Source of the DNA: Desulfamplus sp.
GTDB taxonomy: Bacteria > Desulfobacterota > Desulfobacteria > Desulfobacterales > Desulfobacteraceae
Assembly: GCA_015232455.1 (NCBI GenBank)
Contig: JADFZQ010000004.1
Location: 62,001 to 126,000 of the forward strand
DNA length: 64,000 bases
Direction of reading: 5' to 3'
This document shows, in pieces, positions 25,959 to 35,293 of this stretch; the first letter of the stretch is position 1, and each line of letters opens with the position of its first letter. The position numbers were made by a program, and so were the translations under genes. The notes under the pieces are model-generated. The model ran no database searches, was not told the DNA's origin, and was given only the letters and a program-made list of their open reading frames with translations.

Positions 25959-26069
25959 TCAAAGGGTGGCTCCATTTTGCCATGTCTCAACAAATTCCCC
26001 TGTAACAGCTCCAAAAACAAGCATTGCCAAAAACAGGGCGGCAATAACCATTTTAAGTGAAATCTCCAT
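25959..26069 (-). CDS. Tiny single-TM peptide of the magnetosome operon
   Basis: A 36-residue reading frame: MEISLKMVIAALFLAMLVFG forms one membrane helix and a short hydrophilic tail (EFVETWQNGATL) follows. GGGAT lies upstream. It fits between the pseudoprotease gene (stop 26092) and the PIN gene. Small one-helix proteins are common in magnetosome clusters, but this one is unrecognised and could be non-coding. Confidence 0.5.
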   Translation of the reverse strand: MEISLKMVIAALFLAMLVFGAVTGEFVETWQNGATL

Positions 26070-26091
26070 TGTCAATTATCCCTTTAAAAAA

Positions 26092-27054
26092 CTATATATT
26101 GCTGTTGATAAAATTCACAATATCGTTAATCGGAATGGCAAAACCAATGCCCGCATACTGATTGTCAGGCATAAAAGTTGCCATGTTTATTCCAATAACT
26201 TCCCCCTTAATATTAACAAGGGGACCGCCATCATTGCCCTGATTTATAGCCGCATCTGTCTGGATCATATCAGGGTATCTTACACCGTTAATACTTAGAT
26301 TTCTGTTGTGGCTGCTCACAATCCCCATTGTTACTGTTTGAGAGAATCCAAATGGACTGCCGATTGCAAAAACAATATCACCAACCTCAACAAGATTGGA
26401 ATTTCCAAGCACAACCGCAGGAAATACGCCCTGTGATCTCAATTTTAAAACCACAAGATCAGTTGCCTTATCCACAGCAATAACATCAGCCTGATAACTC
26501 TGCTCTTTTCCTGAAAAGAGCTTTACATTGACCACTGTATCTGTGCCTACAGTCTGAAATGTGGTCAAAATATATCCTCGTGGATCAATAATCACCCCAG
26601 AACCCTCTGAACGTGAACCAGATTTAAAAGATGGAATATAAGAGAGTCCGCCATTATATGCTGGTGTTTGGGCTGCATTACTCTGCTGGGAAGCTCTTGG
26701 ACGAGAGACTCCAACAACTGATGGTTTAATCATGGAGACTACATGGCTGATTCCCTCCTGAACCATAAGAGCTGTTATTGGTGCAGAGCTGCTGTTTCCT
26801 GAAGATGTCATGGATTGCATTTGATTGCCTGTGCCATTCATAGAATTAGGAGAATTCATTAAAGCACCATTGTTGATCATAGGAGATGCTCCTGTATTCT
26901 GATTCAGCAAAGCAGGATTCAGATTTTGATTTCCTCCAACTGATCGATTCAACATAAAGTCAGCATTTGTCCATACAGCTCCAATAACAAGGATAGCGAT
27001 AACAGCCGTTACCCATATCATGTTGTTTATCTTAAAATTTCTATTTTTCTTCAT
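26092..27054 (-). CDS. MamE/MamO-type trypsin-fold protein with degenerate active site
   Basis: A 320-residue membrane-anchored HtrA/DegP-fold protein. A helix lies at about 12-31, a low-complexity Asn/Ser/Met linker follows and the protease fold starts near 125. In place of the catalytic His the motif reads YILTTFQTV, and in place of GNSGG it reads NQGNDGGP. His and Ser are therefore replaced by Gln and Asp while the DLVVLK Asp stays. It cannot be an active serine protease as read. MamO of alphaproteobacteria is a known pseudoprotease that promotes crystal nucleation, so a similar scaffolding or metal-binding role is likely. No PDZ or TauE domain is attached. Confidence 0.8.
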   Translation of the reverse strand: MKKNRNFKINNMIWVTAVIAILVIGAVWTNADFMLNRSVGGNQNLNPALLNQNTGASPMINNGALMNSPNSMNGTGNQMQSMTSSGNSSSAPITALMVQEGISHVVSMIKPSVVGVSRPRASQQSNAAQTPAYNGGLSYIPSFKSGSRSEGSGVIIDPRGYILTTFQTVGTDTVVNVKLFSGKEQSYQADVIAVDKATDLVVLKLRSQGVFPAVVLGNSNLVEVGDIVFAIGSPFGFSQTVTMGIVSSHNRNLSINGVRYPDMIQTDAAINQGNDGGPLVNIKGEVIGINMATFMPDNQYAGIGFAIPINDIVNFINSNI

Positions 27055-27075
27055 GGCTTTTAGATCACCTTCAAA

Positions 27076-29109
27076 TTAAAAAACCCTTAAAATCATCCAT
27101 ACCCCAACTACACTTAGAACAAATGCAAATATAAACCTGAGAAGATGGCTTTGTGTGCCGCTGGATATTCTTGAACCAATCTGGGCACCCACAACAGTTA
27201 TTGCAGAGAGAGTTATTGCAAGCCTAATGTCAAAGTTTCCAGCAAGGCTATGACCTAAAAAGCCTGATAAGGCGGTAAGAGGAACCATCAAAGATGCAGT
27301 TGCAATTGCAATTTTCATTGGAATATTTAACATTAAAACCATAATTGGTATCTTTATCCAACTTGCTGCAAGACCAAGTAAACCACCAAAAAAACCTGTG
27401 ATAAGAGTAACTGGAATAGTGAAGCCAAGGTCAATGTTTACACTACGTCCTTTAAAATCATGCTGCCATTTAAAAGGGCTTATTGATATACGTCTTCCAC
27501 TGCTTCCATCTCTGTTTTTTATATAAGAATCCTTCATCATTGTATAACTTGCAATAAACAAGGTGCATGAAAACATTATTGAAAGTGCATCAACATTAAA
27601 GTGGTGGGCAACCATACCACCTATAAATGCCCCAACCATAGTTGGTGGTTCAAGCACCAATGCAAGCCTTAAATCAACAAGACCTGATTTGGAAAAAGTG
27701 TAGAGTGCTGATATTTGTGATAAAGTTATCATCATTAAACTTGTTGAAGCTGCTGTATAAAAATCAATGCCGCATGATAATAAAAGTGGAACATATACAA
27801 AACCGCCGCCAAGTCCTAACATTGAAAAGATAATTGAAGCAACAAAGGTCATAAGCCCCAATTTAAGAATAATAGTGGTAAACAGAACTGAAAATGTTTC
27901 ATTAAGAGTTGAAAAAGCAGCTTTTGGCACATCAGCTAATTGATTAACAGATTGATTGATGGAGTTGTTAAAAGATTGATTCATCAAGCCGCCGCCAGCT
28001 ATCGGAACAAGAGGCGATACCAGAGGCGTATCTACAACAGCGATTGGAACTGTTGATGCCACAGGCACAGGTCCCTGTGTAACAGGATCGTTTGTGAGAA
28101 TATGGCAGACATCACAAGAGCCGACAGGCGGGTGAGGCATAGGGGTTTTCATGCTTACCACCATCTTTTGGGTTATGGTGTGGCATGTTGTGCAGTCTGA
28201 AAATTTTTGATGAATTGCATCATTTGGCATTTTTTTATTCAGATTTACAGGCTCTTTAGGCTGAGTCGGCTGCGGATTGGCTGTAGTCTGTGTTGTTGCT
28301 GCTGCTGTGATTATCGCCCCTGTTACTCTTGAGAAAAAATGTTTGGTTCTGTTTATGGGAATTGCAAACCCAATACCCCTGTAAGTTCCCTCTGGTGCAT
28401 ATATTGCTGTTCCAACTCCAACAACTCTTCCATAAATATCAATTACAGGTCCACCGCTGTTGCCTTCGTTTATAACAGCATCTGTCTGAATCATATCCTT
28501 GTATGTAACACCATCAATAACCATCTCCCTGTGAAGATCGCTGACAATACCCATAGTTACTGTGTGGCTGAATCCAAACGGACTTCCAATACATACTACA
28601 TAATTACCACTCTTGAGCGACTCTGAATTTCCAAGCTCTGCTGCTGGAAAATTTTGGGGTGCTGAAAGAACTTGAGCAGCTTGCAAACTCTGATTGGTCT
28701 CTATTTTTAAAAGAGCAAGATCAAGACCGTGATCCTCATCAACTATTTTTGCAGGAAATATATTATTGTTAGAACGCCACAACGATATTTCAATATTTTG
28801 AGAATCGTTTACAACGTGGCGGTTTGTTAAAATATATCCTCTGCTGTCAACAATAAATCCTGAACCAATACTCTCAAACCAGACAAAATCATTCTGACCT
28901 CCTCCTGATGCCTGCTGTTTTTTCTGTGCCTTTACGCTTACAACAGATGGACGCACCTTTGACACAGCCTGACTTATGCTCTCCTGGAGATTGAGAAGCA
29001 TTGCATCGCCTGTGCCTGTGTAAGCCCAACTCTTTCTCAGGCTGCCCTCAAGCATCTGTGCAAAAATGGCTGAAATTATTGTTAGTGTTATGATTATCAG
29101 TTTTTTCAT
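27076..29109 (-). CDS. mamEO: MamEO-type fusion: HtrA protease, magnetochrome and TauE permease
   Basis: A 677-residue fusion. A signal/anchor helix lies at 1-20. A serine protease domain (about 35-275) has an intact triad: TNRHVV, DLALLK and GNSGGP. Two magnetochrome CXXCH sites follow (CTTCH near 311, CDVCH near 337), which should bind c-type haem in the magnetosome lumen. The last 270 residues form a TauE/SafE-type membrane domain with about eight helices (GLGGGFVYVPLLL). MamE is the protease and MamO the TauE carrier in other species, so this gene combines both. It likely regulates and perhaps oxidises iron during mineral growth. The ribosome site is weak. Confidence 0.8.
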   Translation of the reverse strand: MKKLIIITLTIISAIFAQMLEGSLRKSWAYTGTGDAMLLNLQESISQAVSKVRPSVVSVKAQKKQQASGGGQNDFVWFESIGSGFIVDSRGYILTNRHVVNDSQNIEISLWRSNNNIFPAKIVDEDHGLDLALLKIETNQSLQAAQVLSAPQNFPAAELGNSESLKSGNYVVCIGSPFGFSHTVTMGIVSDLHREMVIDGVTYKDMIQTDAVINEGNSGGPVIDIYGRVVGVGTAIYAPEGTYRGIGFAIPINRTKHFFSRVTGAIITAAATTQTTANPQPTQPKEPVNLNKKMPNDAIHQKFSDCTTCHTITQKMVVSMKTPMPHPPVGSCDVCHILTNDPVTQGPVPVASTVPIAVVDTPLVSPLVPIAGGGLMNQSFNNSINQSVNQLADVPKAAFSTLNETFSVLFTTIILKLGLMTFVASIIFSMLGLGGGFVYVPLLLSCGIDFYTAASTSLMMITLSQISALYTFSKSGLVDLRLALVLEPPTMVGAFIGGMVAHHFNVDALSIMFSCTLFIASYTMMKDSYIKNRDGSSGRRISISPFKWQHDFKGRSVNIDLGFTIPVTLITGFFGGLLGLAASWIKIPIMVLMLNIPMKIAIATASLMVPLTALSGFLGHSLAGNFDIRLAITLSAITVVGAQIGSRISSGTQSHLLRFIFAFVLSVVGVWMILRVF

Positions 29110-29121
29110 TATTTAGCTTCT

Positions 29122-30987
29122 TTATAAACCTTTCACTGGTGTTAGTGATCCTGACTGATATGAGTCAATTGCCCTGTTTGGAGTTCCAACCACACCAGCG
29201 TAAATGGTTACTCCTTTTGCTGAAAGCTCTGATGCTGCCTGCTGGGAAATATCACTGCAAACAAGAGCTGACAGGTTGTTGCTGCTGAATGTATCAGCTA
29301 TATTCCCAATATTTGAAGGATCAATTACTGCAAATGAATTACTGCTCAAATCAACCATAATCAGATATGGATTCTGAAATCTGTTTCCATAGACAGTGCT
29401 GTTCAAATCTGGATTTGATGCAAAGATTCCAAAACGCTGAGGCACTGATTTTGTGTTTGGCTGCTGTTGAACTCCCTGTTGTGTCAGAGGCTGCTGAATC
29501 GGACATGGCTGAATAGTCTGCTGGTTTTGTGTCTGCACAGATGGACAAGGCTGAATAGTCTGCTGAGGCTGTGCAACCTGCTGTGTCATTGCAACCTGTT
29601 TTATCTTGTTATCAAGCGGTTGGTTAATCTTTGTCCCCTGCTGTGTAAAACCAGGAGGCGGAACACTTATAAAAAGATGCTTGTTCCCTCTGATAACATC
29701 AACAACCGCACTGGTCTGTTTTTGGGTAGCTGTCTCAAAATTTTTCATATCAGGAGTGGGCTGACCGTTCACAGCAACAATGACATCGCCAGTTGTAAAT
29801 CCAAGCATAGTTGCAGGCGGACTTTCAACATCATTAACCAATATTCCTTGTGTTCCAGCAGGCAGTCCAAGGTCTGCTGCTCCATTGCCTGTCAACTCAC
29901 CAACATCCATGCCAATCCATGTCCCTTCAATTGCAATATCAGCCGGACCAAGAAAAGGGGTCTTTGCAGGTGTTGGAGTCTGTTCTCCAAGCAGAAGAGG
30001 AAGTGTTATTTGTGAGCCTTTTCTCAACACCGTAAGCTGTATCTGATTGCCGGGCTGGCTTTTTAAAATCAAGGATTGAAATTGATTAACGTCTCTTATT
30101 CTGGTGTCGTTAAATCTTCTTATAACATCACCAGTTTGAAGACCTGCTGTAATTGCTGGAGAGTTTGCACTCACATGGCTTACAATAACGCCTCTTGTAT
30201 CAGGAAGGGAAAATTGAAGCTGCATAACAGCATCAATATCTTGAATATCAGCCCCCATCCATATTTTAGAAGCTGCGGGTGGCGGCTCAAAAGGATTTTT
30301 AGGGCTGGTTTGTTGTGTTGAACCATTTTGTTGGGCTTGACCATTATTTTGCTGCACACCGATCTGTTGAGTTTGGCTATTATTTGGAGCTGAAACTGCT
30401 GTATTGGGAAGATTTGGGGCATTTTCAAGTTTTATATGAAATGATTTTTTCTTCCCATTCCTGTTTATAACAATCTTAATAACACTTCCTGCTTTTTTTG
30501 TTTTTAAGATTTCCCCAATCTGTTGGTGGGTTGCGGCATTTTTACCATCAAATTTTAATATAACATCACCAATCTTTACTCCTGCTTTTTCTGCAGGTGA
30601 AGCTATAGTAACGCTCTTCACATAAACGCCAACTCCAGCCTTTAGATTCAACTCCTGTGATAAAGCTGCTGGAACATCGGCTAACCCCATTCCAATATAT
30701 GGCGAACCCTGCACTATCTGGTTAATGAGTTGAATCTGACCATTGCCGACTCCTGCTGGAAAGGTCGGCTTATTAATGAGCTGAATCTGACCACTTCCAA
30801 TCCCTGCTGGAAAAGTTGGATTATTGATAAGCTGAGTCTGGTTTGCAGCAGTGTTTAACTCTGGTCTTTCAGGTGTCTCTCCTCCCATAGTTGTATCCAT
30901 AGTGCCTACCCACCCATACATGACTGCAAGTATCACTATAAATACAAGCACTGATATTGGAGCAAGAATAGTTAATGCCTTATTCAT
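29122..30987 (-). CDS. Triple-PDZ protein with C-terminal NifX-like domain
   Basis: A 621-residue protein. An N-terminal helix (about 4-26) anchors it. Three PDZ domains follow (about 98-200, 240-345 and 352-450), each with the GDVI core. A Gln-rich linker (about 460-510) leads to a C-terminal domain (about 515-615) that looks like the dinitrogenase iron-molybdenum cofactor family (NifX/NifB tail): PYLIMVDLSSNSFAVID, the SALVCSDIS turn and ASELSAKGVTIYAG. It lies between mamEO and the MamP-like gene. It resembles a MamE without protease and cytochrome parts; a partner-binding hub is the likely role. Three 18-residue repeats (QLINKPTFPAGVG) occur before PDZ 1. Confidence 0.75.
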   Translation of the reverse strand: MNKALTILAPISVLVFIVILAVMYGWVGTMDTTMGGETPERPELNTAANQTQLINNPTFPAGIGSGQIQLINKPTFPAGVGNGQIQLINQIVQGSPYIGMGLADVPAALSQELNLKAGVGVYVKSVTIASPAEKAGVKIGDVILKFDGKNAATHQQIGEILKTKKAGSVIKIVINRNGKKKSFHIKLENAPNLPNTAVSAPNNSQTQQIGVQQNNGQAQQNGSTQQTSPKNPFEPPPAASKIWMGADIQDIDAVMQLQFSLPDTRGVIVSHVSANSPAITAGLQTGDVIRRFNDTRIRDVNQFQSLILKSQPGNQIQLTVLRKGSQITLPLLLGEQTPTPAKTPFLGPADIAIEGTWIGMDVGELTGNGAADLGLPAGTQGILVNDVESPPATMLGFTTGDVIVAVNGQPTPDMKNFETATQKQTSAVVDVIRGNKHLFISVPPPGFTQQGTKINQPLDNKIKQVAMTQQVAQPQQTIQPCPSVQTQNQQTIQPCPIQQPLTQQGVQQQPNTKSVPQRFGIFASNPDLNSTVYGNRFQNPYLIMVDLSSNSFAVIDPSNIGNIADTFSSNNLSALVCSDISQQAASELSAKGVTIYAGVVGTPNRAIDSYQSGSLTPVKGL

Positions 30988-31017
30988 AAGCCTAAAGTCC
31001 TTTAATCTCTTTATTTA

Positions 31018-32592
31018 TCAGTATAATACTTGAGGTTGAACACTTCCGTTAGCTCCCCCTGAATATGGATATGGGGAGGGATTTATAATCTGTGTTGATG
31101 GCATTGCTGCTGGCTGCATAGTTGAAGATGGTGCAATGTTTAAAGGTATTAAATATCCAGACATATAAGAGTTTAAGATATTTTGAACAGAACCTGTAAG
31201 ACCCGGATAGACATTCACCATCAAAACATGAAACGCATTAAGAGCATCTTGGGTAAAACTTCCTGCAATCACATTGCTTACATGCAGATCAACCATGTAT
31301 TGTGCGGTCTCAACCCCTTGACCAAACAGATCGTTTACATTTGGGTTTGTTGACACACTGTAACTATTTTGTGCTGGATCAAAGACCACAAAATATGGGC
31401 TGTTTTCAAATTGAGCTGAAATCTGATAAACAATTCCAGGTCCTGTTGATGCTACAGCAACTTTGCCGAAATTCAGGTTCGCCACAACCCGGGCTTGTTG
31501 TCCCTGCCCCTGTTGAGTTTGTCCTTGCTGCTGTGCCTGAAGAGCCTGCGTTACTGCCTGCTGGGTCTTTGGAACTCCAAGCTGTTCGGCTAAAGTCTCC
31601 ACCTGATTCTGGGTCATTGGAGCTGCCTGAACACCGCCGCCTTGCATCTGCTGACCACCTTGCTGAATTTGCTGCTGTCCTTGACCGGCAGCTTGCTGAT
31701 GCAAACCCTGCTGCTGTCCAACACCACCCTGTTTGGCTTGCTGTGCTTGAAGAGCCTGTGTAACAGCCTGCTCTGTCTTTGGGACTCCAAGCTGTTCGGC
31801 TAAAGTCTCCACCTGATTCTGGGTCATCGGGGCTGTAGCCGCTGCTGCCATTGCTCCATTTGAATTAATAGACGGAAGTTTAAGAAAAACGCTTCTCTGT
31901 TTTTTACCTGTGTAAATGGTCATCTTAATTTCACTGCCGGCTTTTGCAGCACTCAAAGCCCTGTCGAAATCGTTTAGTGTCTCCTGACGGACTTTATCAA
32001 TTCTTATTATTTCATCACCTTTTTTAAGACCTGCCGCACTTGCAGCAGAATTTGGGGCAACTTCTGTGATAAGAAGTCCATCTTCATTTGCAAGTCCCAT
32101 GCTTTTCATCATTGCTGCTGTTACAGGCTGTAATGCAAGACCAAGAGTTTTTGGGGAAAACTGATTAAAAGCTGCCGGCTGATTTGGATTATTTGCATTA
32201 CCACCGTTATTGTTTGCTGCTCCATTTGCAGGAGGCTGAAATCCATCTGTAACTTTATGACACAATAGGCAGTTACCCCAATAATCATGCAGCATTTTAT
32301 CGTTTATTGATATGGGAGGACCCGCCATTACTTGAGAAACCGGCTTGCCGGCATCTGTAGTTATATGACATTTATTGCAGTTACCCCAGTAAGGGTGCAG
32401 CATCTTATCATTAACCTTTATCGGAGGTCCCATAGGCTGGACTGCTGCTGCCATTCTGAAATCTCTCATGTGCGGAGTTCTTGTGCAGTGGTATCCTGTC
32501 CACCCAAGTACAATCACTAAAAGAACTGTAATGCCGACAATTGCCATTTTGAACTGGCTCATGCAAAATTCATATTCAATATTGTTTTTCAT
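31018..32592 (-). CDS. mamP: MamP-like protein: two magnetochromes, PDZ and NifX-like domain
   Basis: A 524-residue protein. The membrane anchor lies at about 15-33. Two magnetochrome motifs follow, HPYWGNCNKCH and HDYWGNCLLCH, in near-identical tandem contexts. A PDZ domain lies at about 150-235, then a Gln-rich region with a duplicated 32-residue block, and last a NifX-like domain (about 365-480). PDZ plus two magnetochromes defines MamP, an iron oxidase that balances Fe(II) and Fe(III). Here the haem sites precede the PDZ, the opposite of the alphaproteobacterial order. ATGs further in (residues 11 and 16) are alternative starts. Confidence 0.72.
   Translation of the reverse strand: MKNNIEYEFCMSQFKMAIVGITVLLVIVLGWTGYHCTRTPHMRDFRMAAAVQPMGPPIKVNDKMLHPYWGNCNKCHITTDAGKPVSQVMAGPPISINDKMLHDYWGNCLLCHKVTDGFQPPANGAANNNGGNANNPNQPAAFNQFSPKTLGLALQPVTAAMMKSMGLANEDGLLITEVAPNSAASAAGLKKGDEIIRIDKVRQETLNDFDRALSAAKAGSEIKMTIYTGKKQRSVFLKLPSINSNGAMAAAATAPMTQNQVETLAEQLGVPKTEQAVTQALQAQQAKQGGVGQQQGLHQQAAGQGQQQIQQGGQQMQGGGVQAAPMTQNQVETLAEQLGVPKTQQAVTQALQAQQQGQTQQGQGQQARVVANLNFGKVAVASTGPGIVYQISAQFENSPYFVVFDPAQNSYSVSTNPNVNDLFGQGVETAQYMVDLHVSNVIAGSFTQDALNAFHVLMVNVYPGLTGSVQNILNSYMSGYLIPLNIAPSSTMQPAAMPSTQIINPSPYPYSGGANGSVQPQVLY
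31535..31836 (-). repeat. Duplicated 32-residue block in the MamP-like protein
   Basis: Two copies of a segment containing APMTQNQVETLAEQLGVPKT, roughly at 31540-31625 and 31755-31835, are separated by a Gln/Gly-rich spacer. They differ at only one or two residues. This is an internal duplication with unknown effect. Confidence 0.85.
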
Positions 32593-32668
32593 CTTTTCAA
32601 CCCTGTTTCAATCTGTTTCAACCTAAATCTAAGTCAGCCTGCTTTCTATTGCCGCGAGTGTCTCTACA

Positions 32669-33667
32669 CTATTTTGCAAAAAGCCTCACTTTTACTGTTG
32701 ATTTTCTATCTACAATTGCAGTTACAATATTGTAAGCCTCTCTTTTTACAGCCTCTCCAATTTTCACAGATATATCCGGCATAACATAAAGGTTTACCTC
32801 AAACTCAAGTATTGGTCCAAGTTCTCTTGCAACAACCTTTTTTATACCAGCGATATTTTCCATCTTTTGAAGAGATTTATTAATATCTTCAATGTAATCC
32901 TCATCATAGGATTTATCCATAAGGTTAAGAACAGCATCTTTTACCTGCTCAATACAGATTTTAAGAATAATCACTCCAACTATCACAGCAGCAAGGGGAT
33001 CCATCCAGTGAAAACCAAGTTTTGCTCCTATTATTCCAATTAACACAGCAACAGAAGAGTAAACATCAGATCGTGATTCCCACGCTTTTGCCTGCATTGA
33101 GGGGCTATTTATATGTTTTCCCGCACAGATACTCTGGCGGAACATAAGCTCATTAATAATAATAGAGAAAATTGCTCCCCATGCTGCTGATAAACAGGGA
33201 TTTACAATCCTGCCCTCTACAATTGTCCATACTCCGTTGTATATTATGAAAGAACCGATACACAGCAGGAATAGGTATATACATATTGATACTATATATT
33301 CTGCTTTTCCATAACCATAAGGGTATTGTGCGTCAGTCTGCTTATCTGATATTCTTAGTCCTATAATCATTATAATTGTAGCAAGAAGGTCGGCACTTGA
33401 GTGTATTGCATCTGCAATCAATCCCTTGCTTCTGCCAGCCACACCCATATATCCCTTAATACATATCATCAATATATTTCCGATAATATTTACAACTCCA
33501 ACCCGCTGGGCACATTTTTGGCAGGATGCACCAGAACAACCGCCGCCTTTATCAGCGTTTGCAGCCCTGTTCTCCTCTTCAAGTTTTGTTGCCCCCCTGT
33601 AAAGAAAGGCTGCAAATATTATAATCGCTGCAATAAGCACTACTGCAAAGAATTTAAGCATCATCAT
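32669..33667 (-). CDS. mamB: Cation diffusion facilitator MamB
   Basis: A 332-residue CDF transporter for magnetosome iron loading. An extra N-terminal helix (about 1-22) and a Cys-rich stretch (CSGASCQKC) precede the six-helix domain. The matches to MamB are good: YPYGYGKAEY, NELMFRQSICAG, NSPSMQAKAWESRSD and AVLIGIIGAKLGF. The C-terminal domain is the usual dimerisation fold. The start is within MMM with GGAAGA upstream. It lies downstream of mamQ and a small membrane gene and upstream of the MamP-like gene. The extra helix is unusual relative to alphaproteobacterial MamB. Confidence 0.82.
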   Translation of the reverse strand: MMMLKFFAVVLIAAIIIFAAFLYRGATKLEEENRAANADKGGGCSGASCQKCAQRVGVVNIIGNILMICIKGYMGVAGRSKGLIADAIHSSADLLATIIMIIGLRISDKQTDAQYPYGYGKAEYIVSICIYLFLLCIGSFIIYNGVWTIVEGRIVNPCLSAAWGAIFSIIINELMFRQSICAGKHINSPSMQAKAWESRSDVYSSVAVLIGIIGAKLGFHWMDPLAAVIVGVIILKICIEQVKDAVLNLMDKSYDEDYIEDINKSLQKMENIAGIKKVVARELGPILEFEVNLYVMPDISVKIGEAVKREAYNIVTAIVDRKSTVKVRLFAK

Positions 33668-33739
33668 ATTGGGAATCTTCCATATCTGAAAATAATAATA
33701 GTGTTCGTGGTATCAGATAACATCTCTGGGGTATAAATA

Positions 33740-34240
33740 TCAGAAAACATAATGACCTTTAAGCATTGCAAAAATCATAATAAAAAAGATGGTCTGCTGT
33801 GTGTGCAAGAGATAAATTCCTTTTTTAACCTTACCCGGCTGAAACTTGAACCACATCAGAAATCCTCCAAATGTCAGCCAACCCATCATAAAAAGAGCTG
33901 CAAGAAGCCAGTCATTTGACCACATTGATACATAACAATGGATACAAGCTACAATAAAAGAAAATGTATTCAGCCAGATATGCCAGACCAAAAGGCTGTT
34001 AAACTCTGACTGGACATTTTTTATGGCATATTTCAATCTAATCCTTTTTGCTGGAAAATAGACATTTGCGGCTAAAAATAGAACCATGCAAAGATTGCCT
34101 GAACCTGTAGCAAGATTATAGTCTGAATGGACAGCATAGAGTATTCCGATAATCACCAGAACACTGACAAAAATAATCCTTGATTTAATCGGACCTCTGC
34201 CAAAAAGTGCTATGTCATATTGTTTTATTTTGTTGTCCAA
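33740..34240 (-). CDS. Four-TM membrane protein with possible haem-ligand histidines
   Basis: A 166-residue integral membrane protein with about four to five helices. The start is a TTG (MDNKIKQYD) with GGAG 10 bases before it. Helix-embedded histidines (WHIWLNTFSFIVACIHC near 88-104 and LLHTQQTIFF near 144) are spaced like b-type haem ligands of ferric-reductase-like or cytochrome b domains. This suggests an electron-transfer role beside mamB and mamQ, but I cannot name a family. The positive-inside loops are consistent with a membrane enzyme. Confidence 0.55.
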   Translation of the reverse strand: MDNKIKQYDIALFGRGPIKSRIIFVSVLVIIGILYAVHSDYNLATGSGNLCMVLFLAANVYFPAKRIRLKYAIKNVQSEFNSLLVWHIWLNTFSFIVACIHCYVSMWSNDWLLAALFMMGWLTFGGFLMWFKFQPGKVKKGIYLLHTQQTIFFIMIFAMLKGHYVF

Positions 34241-34327
34241 AACTTTTTGACTCCATCGTGCCTTAATACGTTTTTTTAAGCAAAACCACTTTAAGTTTTA
34301 AATTTATCATTTTGCAGTTAAGTCTAA

Positions 34328-35164
34328 TCAATAACTTATCGGAACAAGGCTTTTTGCCTCGTCTGTTGACTGAAAATAGAATTTTTCAGGAAAATTGAAC
34401 AGATATGCAAATAGATTGCCCGGAAAAAGTGCTGTAATTGTTGTGTATTTATTAACCTGATCATTGTATTTAAGCCTTTCTGATGCAAGGTCTTTTTCAA
34501 CTTCAATCAATGCTGTCATAAGGTTGTTAAATGTTGTTGACAGCTTTAGATCAGGATACTGTTCTGCAACTGCCATAAGTTTACCTAAAGGATTGAGCGT
34601 TCCTAAAGGGTTCAATGTCTCTATGGAATTGACGCCCCCTTTTTCTGGTGTTTCTGGAAGAGATTTATTTAAAGATTGCGTCTGATTAGAAGTGCTGCTT
34701 GAAGAGTTGGCAGATTTTATATCTGGGGAGGTAATAAGTTTCTTAAGAGCTTCAGCTTTTTTCTCATCACCAGATACTAATGTCCTCAAAGCTACAATGC
34801 CTGTCATCACATCACGTTCATATTTTGAGTAATCAAGAACAGCCTTTGCAAGATTTATTGAAATATCATTGCGTCTTTGCATAAGGGCTTCAACCTTGCT
34901 TGCCCCTGTTTCAACATTCTGCTGACATATCATAATTGAGTTATAGTAATATATGGTTCCAATAGCCAGCACAACAGTCAAAACAACGGCAGTAATGTGT
35001 ATCCATTTGTTCCTCAAAAAATCAAACAAGGGGGCTAATCTTGAAATATACTCTTGAAAAGAGGATTCATACAAAGACGGCTGAGGCAGTTCATAGGCAT
35101 CAAGGTTGTATCGTCTTCCGTAGGCATTTTTGATTATCCGTGTCATTGTTGTTTTTGTTGACAT
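34328..35164 (-). CDS. mamQ: MamQ, LemA-family magnetosome membrane protein
   Basis: A 278-residue LemA-fold protein. One helix (about 55-74) sits before the LemA coiled domain, recognised by NVETGASKVEALMQRRNDI, YPDLKLSTTFNNLMTAL and VEKDLASERLKYND. MamQ is required for magnetosome membrane formation in other magnetotactic bacteria. A Ser/Asn/Pro-rich insert (about 148-190) breaks the domain. It follows the tandem MamI-like gene in the operon, with a long palindrome in its leader. Confidence 0.85.
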   Translation of the reverse strand: MSTKTTMTRIIKNAYGRRYNLDAYELPQPSLYESSFQEYISRLAPLFDFLRNKWIHITAVVLTVVLAIGTIYYYNSIMICQQNVETGASKVEALMQRRNDISINLAKAVLDYSKYERDVMTGIVALRTLVSGDEKKAEALKKLITSPDIKSANSSSSTSNQTQSLNKSLPETPEKGGVNSIETLNPLGTLNPLGKLMAVAEQYPDLKLSTTFNNLMTALIEVEKDLASERLKYNDQVNKYTTITALFPGNLFAYLFNFPEKFYFQSTDEAKSLVPISY

Positions 35165-35211
35165 TGTCTATATACCTATCTCTGTTCTTATTAATATAAT
35201 TTTACGTGTCA

Positions 35212-35270
35212 GATTTGACAATTTTCTGAAAGTTGTCAAATCTTGATCAAAATCAAAAAAATCAAGATTT
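35212..35270. repeat. Imperfect long palindrome, related to 45434-45464
   Basis: Arms 35212-35225 and 35229-35242 (GATTTGACAATTTT against AAAGTTGTCAAATC) have one wobble. A second hairpin overlaps it, AAATCTTGA (35238-35246) with TCAAGATTT (35262-35270). The element lies between the tandem MamI-like gene and mamQ. The same palindrome family occurs in another intergenic region of this window. Confidence 0.85.
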
Positions 35271-35293
35271 TCAAAATAGAAATCAGGTGAAGT

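Noticed and set aside
25959-25961. UGA at the end of the 36-residue peptide as selenocysteine
   Set aside because: The codons after it reach a stop within 8 residues, the LAA-x-G and Pro-Pro context is absent and no hairpin fits.
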